From Mediannikoviicoccus sp037890055 (GTDB taxonomy: Bacteria; Bacillota; Clostridia; Tissierellales; Peptoniphilaceae): a DNA stretch of 64,000 nucleotides. Under the pieces are notes generated by a model. It saw only the letters and a program-made list of their open reading frames with translations. It was not told where the DNA came from and ran no database searches. The stretch lies in NCBI GenBank assembly GCA_037890055.1, contig JBBKBD010000002.1; one strand, written 5' to 3'. The position numbers were made by a program, and so were the translations under genes. Shown piece by piece: positions 9,355-18,757 of this stretch; positions within the stretch are counted from its first letter, which is position 1, and each line of letters starts with the position of its first letter.

Positions 9355-9561
9355 AATAAAAAAACCTTCCATCCACTTAGGACGAAAGGTTCCGTGTTAC
9401 CACCTAATTTTCATTATTCAATGACACTCAAATGATTATAAAGTAATCAACTTTACTCCAAAGCAACCTTCAATTAAAACATTTAGAAGATTTCACCAAA
9501 CTCTTCCTCTCTAAAAAATAATTTTAACTTACTCCTCTTCTTCAACGTAAATATCAATTTT
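9355..9561 (-). promoter_or_regulatory. T-box riboswitch leader of valS
   Basis: The minus-strand leader carries the T-box core AGGTGGTAACACGG (9405-9392), followed by a terminator stem AACCTTTCGTCC / GGATGGAAGGTT (9391-9363, two G-U pairs) and a run of seven T (9364-9358). Stem I features are visible, including an AGAGAGGAAGAG apical segment. A likely specifier is GTT (9467-9465) in GAAGGTTGC, a valine codon that fits the gene. Uncharged tRNA-Val should pair with the specifier and the TGG bulge and prevent termination. Confidence 0.93.
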
Positions 9562-9567
9562 ATAGAA

Positions 9568-9596
9568 ATATTATCATATTTTAATGAAAATATCAA
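9568..9596 (-). promoter_or_regulatory. Promoter of the valS T-box transcript
   Basis: -35 TTGATA (9591-9596), 17-base spacer ending in TGA, -10 TAATAT (9568-9573). The -35 overlaps the stop codon of the MBL-fold gene. Confidence 0.65.
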
Positions 9597-10201
9597 ATTA
9601 AAAATTGATTGTACTTCTTTTCATCTCCAATGGTACTACTTGAGTTATGTCCTGGATAAACTATTAGTTCATCATCAAGTAGTTTAATTTTCTCAAGTGA
9701 ATTTTTCATATCTTCTGGGCTACTTGTAGGTAGATCTGTTCTTCCTATGGAGTTTCTAAATAGTGTGTCTCCAGTGAAAAGATTTTGTCCAATTTTAATA
9801 CATTGACTTCCTATGGTGTGACCAGGTGTATAAATGAACTCAATTTTGTGGTCATTGAAATAAACTTCACTGTCTTCATTTACATAAAAGTCAGCGTCTA
9901 TACTTATATCACCATACATTGCCGCACTTAAATTGAGGTTAGGGTCTAGTAACAATTCCCTTTCCTTTTCATGGGCATAAACAGGTGTGTTGTACTTTGC
10001 TCTGAGCTGTTCGCAAGAACCAATATGGTCCCCATGTCCATGGGTTAAAAGAATTTTTTCAAGTTTTAAATCCCTGTTTTCAATTAAATCCACTAGTGCA
10101 TCAAATTCATATCCAGGGTCTATTATAATTGCTCCATCTCCTTCAATTATAATATAAATATTTTCCACAAGTCTTCTTGTTTCAATCTTTAATACTTCCA
10201 T
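9593..10201 (-). CDS. MBL-fold metallo-hydrolase (glyoxalase II-like)
   Basis: 202 residues with the metallo-beta-lactamase metal site: THGHGDH (53-59), YTPGHT, FTGDTLFRNSIGRTDLP and YPGHNSSST. The spacing and the GRTDLP segment match the small glyoxalase II-like (YcbL/YqgX-type) thiolesterases that use two metal ions. The physiological substrate is unknown. It lies 8 bases downstream of dtd and shares the rel-dtd transcript. Confidence 0.9.
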   Translation of the reverse strand: MEVLKIETRRLVENIYIIIEGDGAIIIDPGYEFDALVDLIENRDLKLEKILLTHGHGDHIGSCEQLRAKYNTPVYAHEKERELLLDPNLNLSAAMYGDISIDADFYVNEDSEVYFNDHKIEFIYTPGHTIGSQCIKIGQNLFTGDTLFRNSIGRTDLPTSSPEDMKNSLEKIKLLDDELIVYPGHNSSSTIGDEKKYNQFLI

Positions 10202-10209
10202 ATTTTCTC

Positions 10210-10662
10210 CTAATATATTTTGCTACTATCAAGTTGAATAGTAACTGGACCATCGTTTACAAGTTCAACCTGCATATCAGCTGCAAATTTACCAGTTTCA
10301 ACCTTGAGCCCAGTTAGCTGTCTTAATTCCTTTACAAACTCTTCATAATATTCATTTGCCTTTTCATGTTTGGCAGATTCTATAAAGCTAGGCCTGTTTC
10401 CCTTTCTTGCATCGCCGTAAAGTGTAAATTGAGATACTACTAAAAATTCTCCGCCAATGTCTTGGATTGAAAGGTTCATCTTTCCTTCTTCATCTTCAAA
10501 TACTCTAAGCTTTGAAACCTTTTTTAATATATAGTCCATATCATCTTTTGTATCACCTTCATGAACTGCAAGAAGAATTAAAAACCCTTTGGATATTTCA
10601 CCTATCTTTTCATCTTCTACAGTTACTGAAGCTCTTTTTACTCTTTGTATAACTGCTCTCAT
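10210..10662 (-). CDS. dtd: D-aminoacyl-tRNA deacylase
   Basis: Removes D-amino acids (and glycine mischarged on tRNA-Ala) from tRNA, a translation quality step. 150 residues, family length. Both signature motifs are present: SQFTLYGDARKGNRPSF and the C-terminal NDGPVTIQLDS (Gly-cisPro type). The start overlaps the rel stop region by one base. The rel-dtd-MBL order is widespread in Firmicutes. Confidence 0.97.
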   Translation of the reverse strand: MRAVIQRVKRASVTVEDEKIGEISKGFLILLAVHEGDTKDDMDYILKKVSKLRVFEDEEGKMNLSIQDIGGEFLVVSQFTLYGDARKGNRPSFIESAKHEKANEYYEEFVKELRQLTGLKVETGKFAADMQVELVNDGPVTIQLDSSKIY

Positions 10663-12815
10663 TATGCTGTCACCCTATAAACGTCCAATGTTCCTTTTAT
10701 ACTTCTCAACGCCTGTAGAATGTCCTTCACCTGTTGAGTGTGATTTACTTCTACAATTATATTTATGGTATATGTCTTGTCCTTGTTTTTAATAACATTC
10801 ATGCCCTTGGTGTCTGTGCCAAGTTCTGATATCTTTGATGTCAAGTTTGCCAAGTATCCAAATCTATCAAATGCAATAATTTGAATTTCAACATTGTAAG
10901 TCGATTCATCATCAGCATCCCAATACACATCAATAAGTCTATTAGGATCAATATTTGAAATATTTGAGCAGTCCTTTCTATGAACGGAAACTCCTCTACC
11001 TCTTGTAATATAACCTACGATATCGTCTCCCGGAACAGGGTTACAACATTTTGCAATCTTGATTTGAATATTGTCCACGCCCTTAAGTACGATTCCATGT
11101 TCTGAACTCTCAGGTATGTTCTTTAACTCAATATCATGTTTTTCTTCTTCTATTTCGTCTGTCTTGTAATATTCCTTATGAAGTTCCTTTAGCTTAGGCA
11201 TAATCTGTGTTAAAGGAGTTGTCCCAAAGCCAATGGATGCATACATGTCGTCAAGAGAGTTAAACTTCATCCTCTCCATAACATTATTAAGCCAGTCTTC
11301 TTTTAAAATCTCATTAAAGGTGTAACCCTGCTTTCTAACTTCCTTTTCAAGCATGTCTCTACCCTTAACTATGTTGCTATCTCTTTCCTTCTTTTTGAAA
11401 TATTGTTTAATCTTCTGTCTAGCCTGAGATGTCTGTACAATTTTAAGCCAGTCCATGCTAGGGCCTGAAGAAGTTGTTGAAGTTAGTATCTCTACAATAT
11501 TTCCAGTTTTTAATTTATATGTCAAAGGTACAATTCTTCCATCTACTTTTGCACCAACACATTTATTGCCAACTGCTGAGTGAACTCTATAGGCAAAGTC
11601 AATTGGAGTTGAGCCTTCCCTAAGTTCTATTACATCTCCCTTTGGTGAGAATACAAATACTTCATCTGAAGTAAAGTTTTCTTTAAAAGAGTTTATAAAC
11701 TCTCTGGAGTCGGACATGTCCTTTTGCCATTCCATAAGCTCTCTAATCCATGCCAACTTTTCATCAAGGGACGATTTCTTTCCGCTAGTTCCCTCTTTGT
11801 ACTTCCAATGGGCTGCAATACCATATTCAGCAGTTCTATGCATTTCATAAGTTCTAATCTGTACTTCAAAAATCTCTCCACGCGGCCCTATAACAGTAGT
11901 GTGAAGTGATTGGTATAGATTTGGTTTTGGCATGGCTATATAGTCTTTAAATCTGCCTGGAATCGGCTTCCAAAGTGTATGCACCGCACCTAGAACACCA
12001 TAACAACTTTTAACGCTATCAGTGATTACCCTCACCGCTGAAAGGTCAAAAATCTCTTCAAAGGCCTTTCCCTGTTGATACATCTTACGGTAGATACTGT
12101 AGATGCTCTTAGGTCTACCACTTATTTCTCCAGTAATTCCAAGTTCTTCCATTGCCAAGTTCAAAACTGAAATAATATCTTGAATAAAAGACTCTCTCTC
12201 TCTTCTTTTAAGCTTTACTTTTTCAACCAAATCGTAATATATCTTTGGTTCTAAATATCTTAAGCTAAGATCTTCCAGTTCCCATTTAACAGTACTAATA
12301 CCAAGTCTATGTGCCAGTGGAGCGTAGATTTCTAAGGTCTCTGTGGCCTTTTCAATCTGTTTTGTCCTCTCCATATACTCAAGAGTTCTCATGTTGTGAA
12401 GCCTGTCAGCTAACTTTACAATTATAACCCTTATGTCCTTTGACATAGCCAAAACCATCTTACGAAGGTTTTCAGCTTGGTTTTCCTGTTTAGACTTGTA
12501 ATAGATTTTATTAAGTTTTGTTACACCTTCAACCAAAAGAGTTATCTCTTCACCAAATATTTCCGTTAACTCTTCTTCAGTAACTTCTGTGTCTTCAAGA
12601 ACATCATGTAAAAGACCTGCAACTATGGTTTCATCGTCCATGTTCAAGTCCGCCAATATATTGGCAACTGCAACCGGATGTATAAAATACGGTTCACCGG
12701 AACTTCTGAACTGTCCTTCATGCACCTTTTCAGCCAAATCATATGCTCTTGTTATAAGTTCTTTGTCCACATCCGGATTGTAGGATTCTATTTTTTGAAG
12801 CAAATCATCAAGCAT
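10662..12815 (-). CDS. rel: Bifunctional (p)ppGpp synthetase/hydrolase
   Basis: The long RelA/SpoT homologue that makes and degrades (p)ppGpp in the stringent response. Domains in order: HD hydrolase (HPVAVANIL, LLHDVLEDTEV), synthetase (RPKSIYSIYRKM, AVRVIT, PNLYQSLHTTV), TGS (EVFVFSPKGDVIELREGSTPIDFAYRVHS), a conserved-cysteine helical region (AKCCNPVPGDDIVGYITRGRGVSVHRKDC) and a C-terminal ACT domain. Both HD and synthetase residues look intact, so bifunctional. I use the ATG at 12815 because GGAG lies 9 bases before it; the upstream in-frame ATG (12830) has no ribosome site. A TATAAT (12847-12852) could give its own promoter. Confidence 0.96.
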   Translation of the reverse strand: MLDDLLQKIESYNPDVDKELITRAYDLAEKVHEGQFRSSGEPYFIHPVAVANILADLNMDDETIVAGLLHDVLEDTEVTEEELTEIFGEEITLLVEGVTKLNKIYYKSKQENQAENLRKMVLAMSKDIRVIIVKLADRLHNMRTLEYMERTKQIEKATETLEIYAPLAHRLGISTVKWELEDLSLRYLEPKIYYDLVEKVKLKRRERESFIQDIISVLNLAMEELGITGEISGRPKSIYSIYRKMYQQGKAFEEIFDLSAVRVITDSVKSCYGVLGAVHTLWKPIPGRFKDYIAMPKPNLYQSLHTTVIGPRGEIFEVQIRTYEMHRTAEYGIAAHWKYKEGTSGKKSSLDEKLAWIRELMEWQKDMSDSREFINSFKENFTSDEVFVFSPKGDVIELREGSTPIDFAYRVHSAVGNKCVGAKVDGRIVPLTYKLKTGNIVEILTSTTSSGPSMDWLKIVQTSQARQKIKQYFKKKERDSNIVKGRDMLEKEVRKQGYTFNEILKEDWLNNVMERMKFNSLDDMYASIGFGTTPLTQIMPKLKELHKEYYKTDEIEEEKHDIELKNIPESSEHGIVLKGVDNIQIKIAKCCNPVPGDDIVGYITRGRGVSVHRKDCSNISNIDPNRLIDVYWDADDESTYNVEIQIIAFDRFGYLANLTSKISELGTDTKGMNVIKNKDKTYTINIIVEVNHTQQVKDILQALRSIKGTLDVYRVTA

Positions 12816-12879
12816 TTTACACATCTCCATCGCATTAAATAATACTATTATAGTATCATATTTTTAGTTAATCTTCAAT

Positions 12880-14610
12880 TTAACGAAGGTCTACAATTCT
12901 GATTTGTAGATTTTTATTTCCCATAAATTCATTTATATCAGGATAGTAGATTATATCTATAAAAGGATTTTTATTACTTCCCTTTGATACCACATAGTCA
13001 TATATAACTTTTATCTTTTCCTTGTTAGAAAACATTATTCCATCAAGCTTTCTTCCCCTGGCCTTAAGTTGAAGTTTTAAAGTGTTTTCATTTTTGCCAA
13101 GAATTTTCATATCAAGCACTTCAATATTTCTATCTCCAAACACAGGCTTAGGATTGCCTGCGCCATATGGTTCCAACGTGTTGATAAGCACTACAATTTC
13201 AAATGTTACCTTGTCTATAAACAGTTGACTGTCAATATATTTCTTTGGAATTAAATCTTCTTCTGTTAATTTTGAAGAGTCTAATAGGCTTGAATAAAGT
13301 AAATCGAAATTCTCTTCATACACCGAAAGGCCACATGCCATCGGGTGTCCTCCAAAAGATTTTAACATCTCTTTAAATGGAAAAATATTTTTATACATGT
13401 CATACTCAGCAATACTTCTGCCAGAGCCCTTTAAAACTCCTTCTTCCCTTGCTGCTGTAAAAACAATTGTAGGCCTATTGTAAAACTCTTTAACACGTCC
13501 TGCAATTATACCTGCCAATGACTCGTGGATGGACTTTTCACATACTAGGATTATATCTTTTTTGTAAAGCTCTTCACTCTCCACCTTGTCCATTACAAGC
13601 TTTACTCCTTCTTCCGTCAAAGCCTTTCTCTCGTTGTTTAACTCCACAAGTCTTTTTGCAATTTCATCAATACGCTCAAGATTTTCTTCCAAGAAGAGTT
13701 CTATTCCCAAGGTTGCAGTGTCAAGCCTTCCTGCTGCGTTAATACATGGTCCAAGTATAAATCCAATTTTATATACATCAATACTTTCCTGCTCTAGTTT
13801 TGTTTCCCTAATAAGGGCTTTGATTCCATAGTTATTGGTCTTATGAATCTTTTTAAGACCTTCCATTACAAAAAATCTATTTTCATCTAAAAGGTCTACA
13901 ATATCTGCCACAGTACCCATGGCAACATATTCAAGCAAGTCCATTAAATAATCCAGATCTCCATCCAATTTTAGGTAGAGGCCATACATAAATTTAAAAG
14001 CAACCCCTGCACCACAAAGTTTTTTAAAGGGATATTCACAATCACTTCTATTTGGATTTAGCACAGCATTTGCCTCTGGAAGTATATCTTCGCCATTTTC
14101 GTCCTTAGTAACTTGGTGGTGGTCCGTTATAATTACATCCATGCCAAGTTCCCTAGCAAGCTTCACCGGCTCAAAGGAACTGATTCCATTGTCGCAGGTG
14201 ATAATTAAATCTACTCCCTCTTCCTTTGCCTTCTCAACAATCCTCTTTGAAATTCCATATCCATCTTCAACTCTATGTGGTATGGCATATGAAATATTTT
14301 CAGTAAAGAGCATAAGACCATCTAGTAGTGTCATGGTAGAAGAGTTACCATCTTGGTCATAGTCTCCCACAATCCTTATATGTTTATTTAAATCTATGGC
14401 TTCAATTAGCATATCCACTGCCTTGTCCATGTCCTTCATCAAGAATGGGTCATGCATTGAGTTTTCAGCTGTGGGGTTTATATATTTTGGTATATCGTCA
14501 TATTCGACATTTCTATTTGCAATTATCTTTGCTAAAACTTCATTTATTTCAAAATCATTAGCGATTTTTTTATATTCTTTTTTTGCCGCTTTAATTAACC
14601 ACTTATTCAT
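12880..14610 (-). CDS. recJ: Single-stranded-DNA-specific exonuclease RecJ
   Basis: 5'-3' ssDNA exonuclease of the DHH superfamily, acting in recombination and mismatch repair. Motifs: DYDQDG (VGDYDQDGNSST), VIITDHHQV (the DHH motif), DLIITCDNG, and the DHHA1 motif SFGGHPMACGLSV. 576 residues, near the usual Firmicute length without long C-terminal additions. The start uses GGTG 4 bases before ATG. A strong hairpin with a T-run separates it from yajC. Confidence 0.95.
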   Translation of the reverse strand: MNKWLIKAAKKEYKKIANDFEINEVLAKIIANRNVEYDDIPKYINPTAENSMHDPFLMKDMDKAVDMLIEAIDLNKHIRIVGDYDQDGNSSTMTLLDGLMLFTENISYAIPHRVEDGYGISKRIVEKAKEEGVDLIITCDNGISSFEPVKLARELGMDVIITDHHQVTKDENGEDILPEANAVLNPNRSDCEYPFKKLCGAGVAFKFMYGLYLKLDGDLDYLMDLLEYVAMGTVADIVDLLDENRFFVMEGLKKIHKTNNYGIKALIRETKLEQESIDVYKIGFILGPCINAAGRLDTATLGIELFLEENLERIDEIAKRLVELNNERKALTEEGVKLVMDKVESEELYKKDIILVCEKSIHESLAGIIAGRVKEFYNRPTIVFTAAREEGVLKGSGRSIAEYDMYKNIFPFKEMLKSFGGHPMACGLSVYEENFDLLYSSLLDSSKLTEEDLIPKKYIDSQLFIDKVTFEIVVLINTLEPYGAGNPKPVFGDRNIEVLDMKILGKNENTLKLQLKARGRKLDGIMFSNKEKIKVIYDYVVSKGSNKNPFIDIIYYPDINEFMGNKNLQIRIVDLR

Positions 14611-14618
14611 TTTTCACC

Positions 14619-14656
14619 AAAAAAAGATAAGTTATTTTAAAAATATCTTATCTTTC
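14619..14656 (-). terminator. Terminator or attenuator between yajC and recJ
   Basis: On the minus strand AAAGATAAG and CTTATCTTT form a stem followed by eight T. It would end the tgt-yajC transcript just before the recJ ribosome site; the T-run runs into that site. Confidence 0.75.
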
Positions 14657-14665
14657 CCTCTTTTA

Positions 14666-14980
14666 TTATTTCTCTTCTTTTTCTTCTTTTTCTGTTGCTA
14701 TATTGGCTTCATTTGCAATAACTGTTCCCACTGCAGATTTTACAAATTCTAATTTTGTTTTTGAATTTGAGCTTTCAATTACTACAAAGTCATCTCCGAT
14801 TTTGATCACTTTTCCCTTGATTCCACCAATTGTAATTATGTTGTCTCCTACTTTTAGATTTTCTCTCATCTTATTTACTTCTTTTTGTTTCTTTTGAGAA
14901 GGTCTAATCATGAAAAAGTACATGGCACCAAATACGATGACCATAAAACTTATTGAACTAAATAATTGTTGTTGTGGCAT
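14666..14980 (-). CDS. yajC: Preprotein translocase accessory subunit YajC
   Basis: 104 residues: one N-terminal membrane helix (about 6-24), the conserved FFMIRPSQKKQKE junction, then a soluble VGDNIITIGGIKGKV domain and an acidic Lys/Glu tail. It normally associates with SecDF to help protein export. Here secD and secF do not follow; recJ does. The ribosome site AAAGGAGGAG is strong. Linked to tgt upstream by 11 bases. Confidence 0.95.
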   Translation of the reverse strand: MPQQQLFSSISFMVIVFGAMYFFMIRPSQKKQKEVNKMRENLKVGDNIITIGGIKGKVIKIGDDFVVIESSNSKTKLEFVKSAVGTVIANEANIATEKEEKEEK

Positions 14981-14991
14981 ATTCTCCTCCT

Positions 14992-16113
14992 TTATTTGTG
15001 GTATTCATAACCATATTTTTCATAAAATTCATTTTTATATTCGAGGAAATTATCCTCAAGAATTGAATTTCTAATATTATCCATCATATTTATTAAAAAT
15101 GATAAGTTGTGAATTGTCAATAGCCTTGCTCCAAGTATTTCATTTACACTTATCAAATGTCTAATATAGGCCTTTGAATAGTTTCTACATGTATAACAAT
15201 CACATTCACTATCCAGTGGACTAAAATCATTTTTATATTTTGCATTCCTAACAACCAATCTACCATGGGTTGTTATTGCAGTTCCATTTCTTGCAATCCT
15301 AGTAGGAAGAACACAGTCCGCCATGTCAACTCCTGCTTCTACAGCTTCGAAAAGATAGTCAGGAGTTCCTACACCCATTAAATATCTCGGTTTATTTTCT
15401 GGCATAAATGGTGTTGTGTAATTTAACATCTCAATCATAAGCTCTCTCGGCTCTCCCACAGATAGACCACCAATTGAGTAGCCAGGTAAGTCTAGCTTTG
15501 CCGATTCAATTGCAGAAAACTTTCTAAGATCTTTGTACATACCACCTTGAACAATTCCAAAAAGTGATTGTTTGTCAGTGTTCTTGTGGTACTCTTTGCA
15601 CCTTTCTAGCCATCTCAGAGTTCTTTCAGTAGAGTTCTTTATATAGTCATAGGTTGATGGATATGGTGCACATTCATCAAATGCCATCATTATGTCAGAA
15701 CCAATGTCATTTTGAATCTCCATTGACTTTTCAGGAGAAATAAAATGTTTTGATCCATCAATGTGGGAACGAAACTCCACTCCCTCTTCGGTTATTTTTC
15801 TAATCTTATTTAAACTAAATACTTGAAAGCCTCCTGAGTCTGTAAGTATAGGCCTGTCCCAGTTCATAAACTTATGAAGTCCGCCTGCCTGTCTTAATAC
15901 CTCTTGTCCAGGTCTTAAGTATAAATGGTAGGTGTTCCCAAGTATAATCTGTGCTCCAATGTCCTTTAACTCTTCTGGAGTCATCGTCTTAACAGTCGCT
16001 CTAGTACCAACTGGCATAAACACTGGTGTCTTTATGTCTCCATGGGGAGTGTGAATTATACCTGCCCTGGCCTTGGTATTTGAGGACTTCTTTTCTATTT
16101 CATAACTTATCAT
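14992..16113 (-). CDS. tgt: Queuine tRNA-ribosyltransferase
   Basis: Exchanges guanine 34 for the queuosine precursor preQ1 in tRNAs with GUN anticodons. 373 residues. Substrate-pocket segments are intact (LTDSGGFQVFS, FDECAPYPS, GIVQGGMYKDLR, GGLSVGEP, VLPTRIARNG), and the zinc site reads CDCYTC...H near the C-terminus. It starts one base after the queA stop, typical of the queA-tgt pair, with AGAGGGA as ribosome site. Confidence 0.97.
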   Translation of the reverse strand: MISYEIEKKSSNTKARAGIIHTPHGDIKTPVFMPVGTRATVKTMTPEELKDIGAQIILGNTYHLYLRPGQEVLRQAGGLHKFMNWDRPILTDSGGFQVFSLNKIRKITEEGVEFRSHIDGSKHFISPEKSMEIQNDIGSDIMMAFDECAPYPSTYDYIKNSTERTLRWLERCKEYHKNTDKQSLFGIVQGGMYKDLRKFSAIESAKLDLPGYSIGGLSVGEPRELMIEMLNYTTPFMPENKPRYLMGVGTPDYLFEAVEAGVDMADCVLPTRIARNGTAITTHGRLVVRNAKYKNDFSPLDSECDCYTCRNYSKAYIRHLISVNEILGARLLTIHNLSFLINMMDNIRNSILEDNFLEYKNEFYEKYGYEYHK

Positions 16114-16114
16114 A

Positions 16115-17146
16115 TTAATCCCTCTTTATAAACATAGCATCGCCAAAGGAGAAAAATCTATATCTTTCCTTAACTGCAATGTCATATGCCCTTAAAATAT
16201 TTTCCTTAGTTGAAAATGCCGATACCAGCATCAAAAGTGTTGACTTAGGTAGATGGAAGTTTGTAATTAAACTGTCCACAACTTTAAATTCAAATCCTGG
16301 ATAGATAAAAATATCAGTCCATCCACTGTCTTCCCTTATGTCTCCATGCTTTTTTGCAACTGATTCTAAAGTTCTAATGCAGGTTGTTCCTACCGCAATT
16401 ATATTTTTGCCATTTTTCTTAGCTTCATTAATTGCATCTGCCGTGTCCTTTGGCATAATATACATTTCAGAGTGCATGTTATGCTTTTCCACATCATCAA
16501 CCTTAACAGGTCTAAAAGTTCCAAGTCCAACATGAAGGGTGACAAATTTTACAATAACGCCCTTTTCTTCTATCTTTTTCAAAAGTTCCTTTGTAAAGTG
16601 TAGTCCTGCAGTTGGCGCTGCAGCAGAGCCTTCATGCTTTGCATACACAGTTTGATATCTCTCTTTGTCTTCAAGTTTTTCAGTTATATATGGTGGAAGG
16701 GGCATGTTGCCAAGTTTATCTAATATCTCTTCAAAGATTCCATCATAATAAAACTTTACAAATCTATTTCCCTCATCACTAATATCAACCACTTCGCCTT
16801 TTAGTAAACCATCTCCAAATGAAATTTCAGACCCAAGTTTCATCTTCTTACCTGGCTTTACAAGAGTCTCCCAAACATCATCGTCGCCTCTTTGTACCAG
16901 AAGGACTTCTATCTTTTCGTCCTTGCCCGGCCTGTTTCCAAAAAGCCTTGCGGGAATAACCCTGGTGTCGTTAAGCACCAGCACATCCCCTGGGTTTAAA
17001 TAATCTATAATATCATAAAACTTTTTATGTGAAATTTCTCCACTTGACCGACTCATGACCATAAGCCTTGACTCATCCCTGTTCTTAATGGGATGTTGGG
17101 CTATGAGACTTTCGTCTAAGTCAAAATCAAAATCATCTGTTTTCAA
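16115..17146 (-). CDS. queA: S-adenosylmethionine:tRNA ribosyltransferase-isomerase
   Basis: Builds epoxyqueuosine by adding the ribosyl group of SAM to preQ1-tRNA, the step after Tgt. 343 residues with the family segments DFDLDESLIAQHP, DVLVLNDTRVIPARL, GSAAAPTAGLHFT, LHVGLGTFRPV and TNFHLPKSTLLMLVSAF. The start is TTG (TTG AAA ACA), supported by AGGAG 7 bases upstream within the ruvB stop region. Confidence 0.97.
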   Translation of the reverse strand: MKTDDFDFDLDESLIAQHPIKNRDESRLMVMSRSSGEISHKKFYDIIDYLNPGDVLVLNDTRVIPARLFGNRPGKDEKIEVLLVQRGDDDVWETLVKPGKKMKLGSEISFGDGLLKGEVVDISDEGNRFVKFYYDGIFEEILDKLGNMPLPPYITEKLEDKERYQTVYAKHEGSAAAPTAGLHFTKELLKKIEEKGVIVKFVTLHVGLGTFRPVKVDDVEKHNMHSEMYIMPKDTADAINEAKKNGKNIIAVGTTCIRTLESVAKKHGDIREDSGWTDIFIYPGFEFKVVDSLITNFHLPKSTLLMLVSAFSTKENILRAYDIAVKERYRFFSFGDAMFIKRD

Positions 17147-17149
17147 TAT

Positions 17150-18160
17150 CTACTCCTCATACTCTATTCCAAAATGTTCATAAGCCCTCTTAGTAACCAT
17201 TCTACCTCTACTGGTCCTGTTTAAAAATCCGATTTGAAGTAGATAGGGCTCATAAACATCCTCTATTGTAATGCTCTCTTCTCCCGTTGAAGCAGCAATG
17301 GTGTCTACTCCCACAGGCCCTCCATTAAAATTATTTATAATGGTTAGAATTATCTTTTTATCTACGCTGTCCAAGCCCAAGTTATCCACTTCAAGCATAT
17401 CCAGTGCATGATTTGCAACATCCTTGTCGATTTTGCCATCATGTAGCACCTGTGCATAGTCTCTAACCCTCTTTAGAAGCCTATTTGCTATTCTTGGAGT
17501 CCCCCTGCTTCGTCTAGCGATTTCAAGAGCTCCTTCATCGTCAATCTCAACATCTAAAACTCCTGCCGAACGCTTTACAATCTTTGCCAAGTCTGAATTG
17601 GAATAAAGTTCAAAGTTTAGTAACACACCAAATCTATCCCTTAACGGCGAAGTTAACTGTCCCGCCCTTGTAGTTGCTCCTATTAATGTAAAGTGTTCCA
17701 AGTCTATTCTCAAAGACCTTGCAGAAGGTCCCTTTCCAACGATTATATCAAGGGCAAAGTCCTCCATTGCAGGGTATAGCACCTCTTCAACGGAGCGATT
17801 TATTCTGTGAATCTCATCGATAAATAAAACATCGTCCTTTTGTAAGTTGGTTAAAATAGATGCTAAGTCTGAAGGCTTTTCTATGGCTGGTCCACTGGTA
17901 ATTCTAAGATTTACTCCCATTTCATTTGCAATTATATTTGCCAATGTGGTTTTACCAAGTCCCGGTGGCCCATGTAATAGCACATGGTCCAGCGCTTCTC
18001 CTCTCTCCCTTGCAGCTTTTATAAATATATCAAGTTTTTCCTTTGCCTTGTCCTGGCCAATATAATCACCCATCCACTTGGGTCTTAAAGAGTTTTCGAT
18101 GACTTCGTCTTGAGAAATAAAATTTCTCCCAACTATTCTTTCGTTAGAATCTTCCACCAT
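17150..18160 (-). CDS. ruvB: Holliday junction branch migration ATPase RuvB
   Basis: AAA+ hexameric motor that drives branch migration with RuvA. Walker A GPPGLGKTT, Walker B LFIDEIHR, sensor GATTRAG, arginine finger region SPLRDRFG, and a C-terminal winged helix (GPVGVDTIAASTGEE, PYLLQIGFLNRTSRGR). I place the start at ATG 18160 (MVEDSN), 5 bases after AGAGG; a GTG two codons upstream is part of the ruvA stop and ribosome site. Coupled with ruvA. Confidence 0.97.
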   Translation of the reverse strand: MVEDSNERIVGRNFISQDEVIENSLRPKWMGDYIGQDKAKEKLDIFIKAARERGEALDHVLLHGPPGLGKTTLANIIANEMGVNLRITSGPAIEKPSDLASILTNLQKDDVLFIDEIHRINRSVEEVLYPAMEDFALDIIVGKGPSARSLRIDLEHFTLIGATTRAGQLTSPLRDRFGVLLNFELYSNSDLAKIVKRSAGVLDVEIDDEGALEIARRSRGTPRIANRLLKRVRDYAQVLHDGKIDKDVANHALDMLEVDNLGLDSVDKKIILTIINNFNGGPVGVDTIAASTGEESITIEDVYEPYLLQIGFLNRTSRGRMVTKRAYEHFGIEYEE

Positions 18161-18162
18161 TA

Positions 18163-18753
18163 TCACCTCTTACTCTCTAAATTCTTCATGGCAAGTTTTA
18201 TCTTGTCTTCAAGTCTAAGTTCAGGATCAAGTTTTCTTAACACCTTCTCCACATCATTCTTCATATATCCAAGATTTATTAATGCTTCCAGTGCAAAGCT
18301 GTCGTCATCGTCAAAAGAATTTACGCCTTCATTTGCAGTAGGAAGTTCAAAGTCCTGTCCAATCTTGTCCTTAAGTTCTAAAATTATTCTTCCTGCGGTC
18401 TTTTTCCCAATTCCTGGCGCTTTTGTTAAAAGCTCTATGTCATTGTTGTGAATAGAGTATTTAATATCATTAGCATTTAAAGTTGAAAGTAGTCCTATGG
18501 CAACCTTTGGACCAACGGAAGAAACCTTTATAAGAAGTTTAAACAAATCTAACTCTTCTTCAGTAGCAAATCCATATAGAAAAACTCCATCTTCCCTTAC
18601 GATATATTCTGTGTATAACTTAAAGGTCTCATAAGTATTTAACTCTGCAATTGTACTGGCAGTTGTAAAAATTCTATAACCTATTCCATTGTTTTCAATT
18701 ATAACTTCACCTTGTAAAATGGATTTAACATCTCCAATAATATAAGCGTACAA
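18163..18753 (-). CDS. ruvA: Holliday junction DNA-binding protein RuvA
   Basis: Tetramer that binds Holliday junctions and loads RuvB. 196 residues: OB-fold N-domain (GDVKSILQGEVIIENNGIGY), helix-hairpin-helix pair (VSSVGPKVAIGLLS, APGIGKKTAGRIILELKDK), and a C-domain (EALINLGYMKNDVEKVL) that contacts RuvB. The start codon is TTG with GAGG 8 bases upstream. The ruvC-ruvA-ruvB gap and overlap are minimal, so one operon. Confidence 0.97.
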   Translation of the reverse strand: MYAYIIGDVKSILQGEVIIENNGIGYRIFTTASTIAELNTYETFKLYTEYIVREDGVFLYGFATEEELDLFKLLIKVSSVGPKVAIGLLSTLNANDIKYSIHNNDIELLTKAPGIGKKTAGRIILELKDKIGQDFELPTANEGVNSFDDDDSFALEALINLGYMKNDVEKVLRKLDPELRLEDKIKLAMKNLESKR

Positions 18754-18757
18754 TCTC

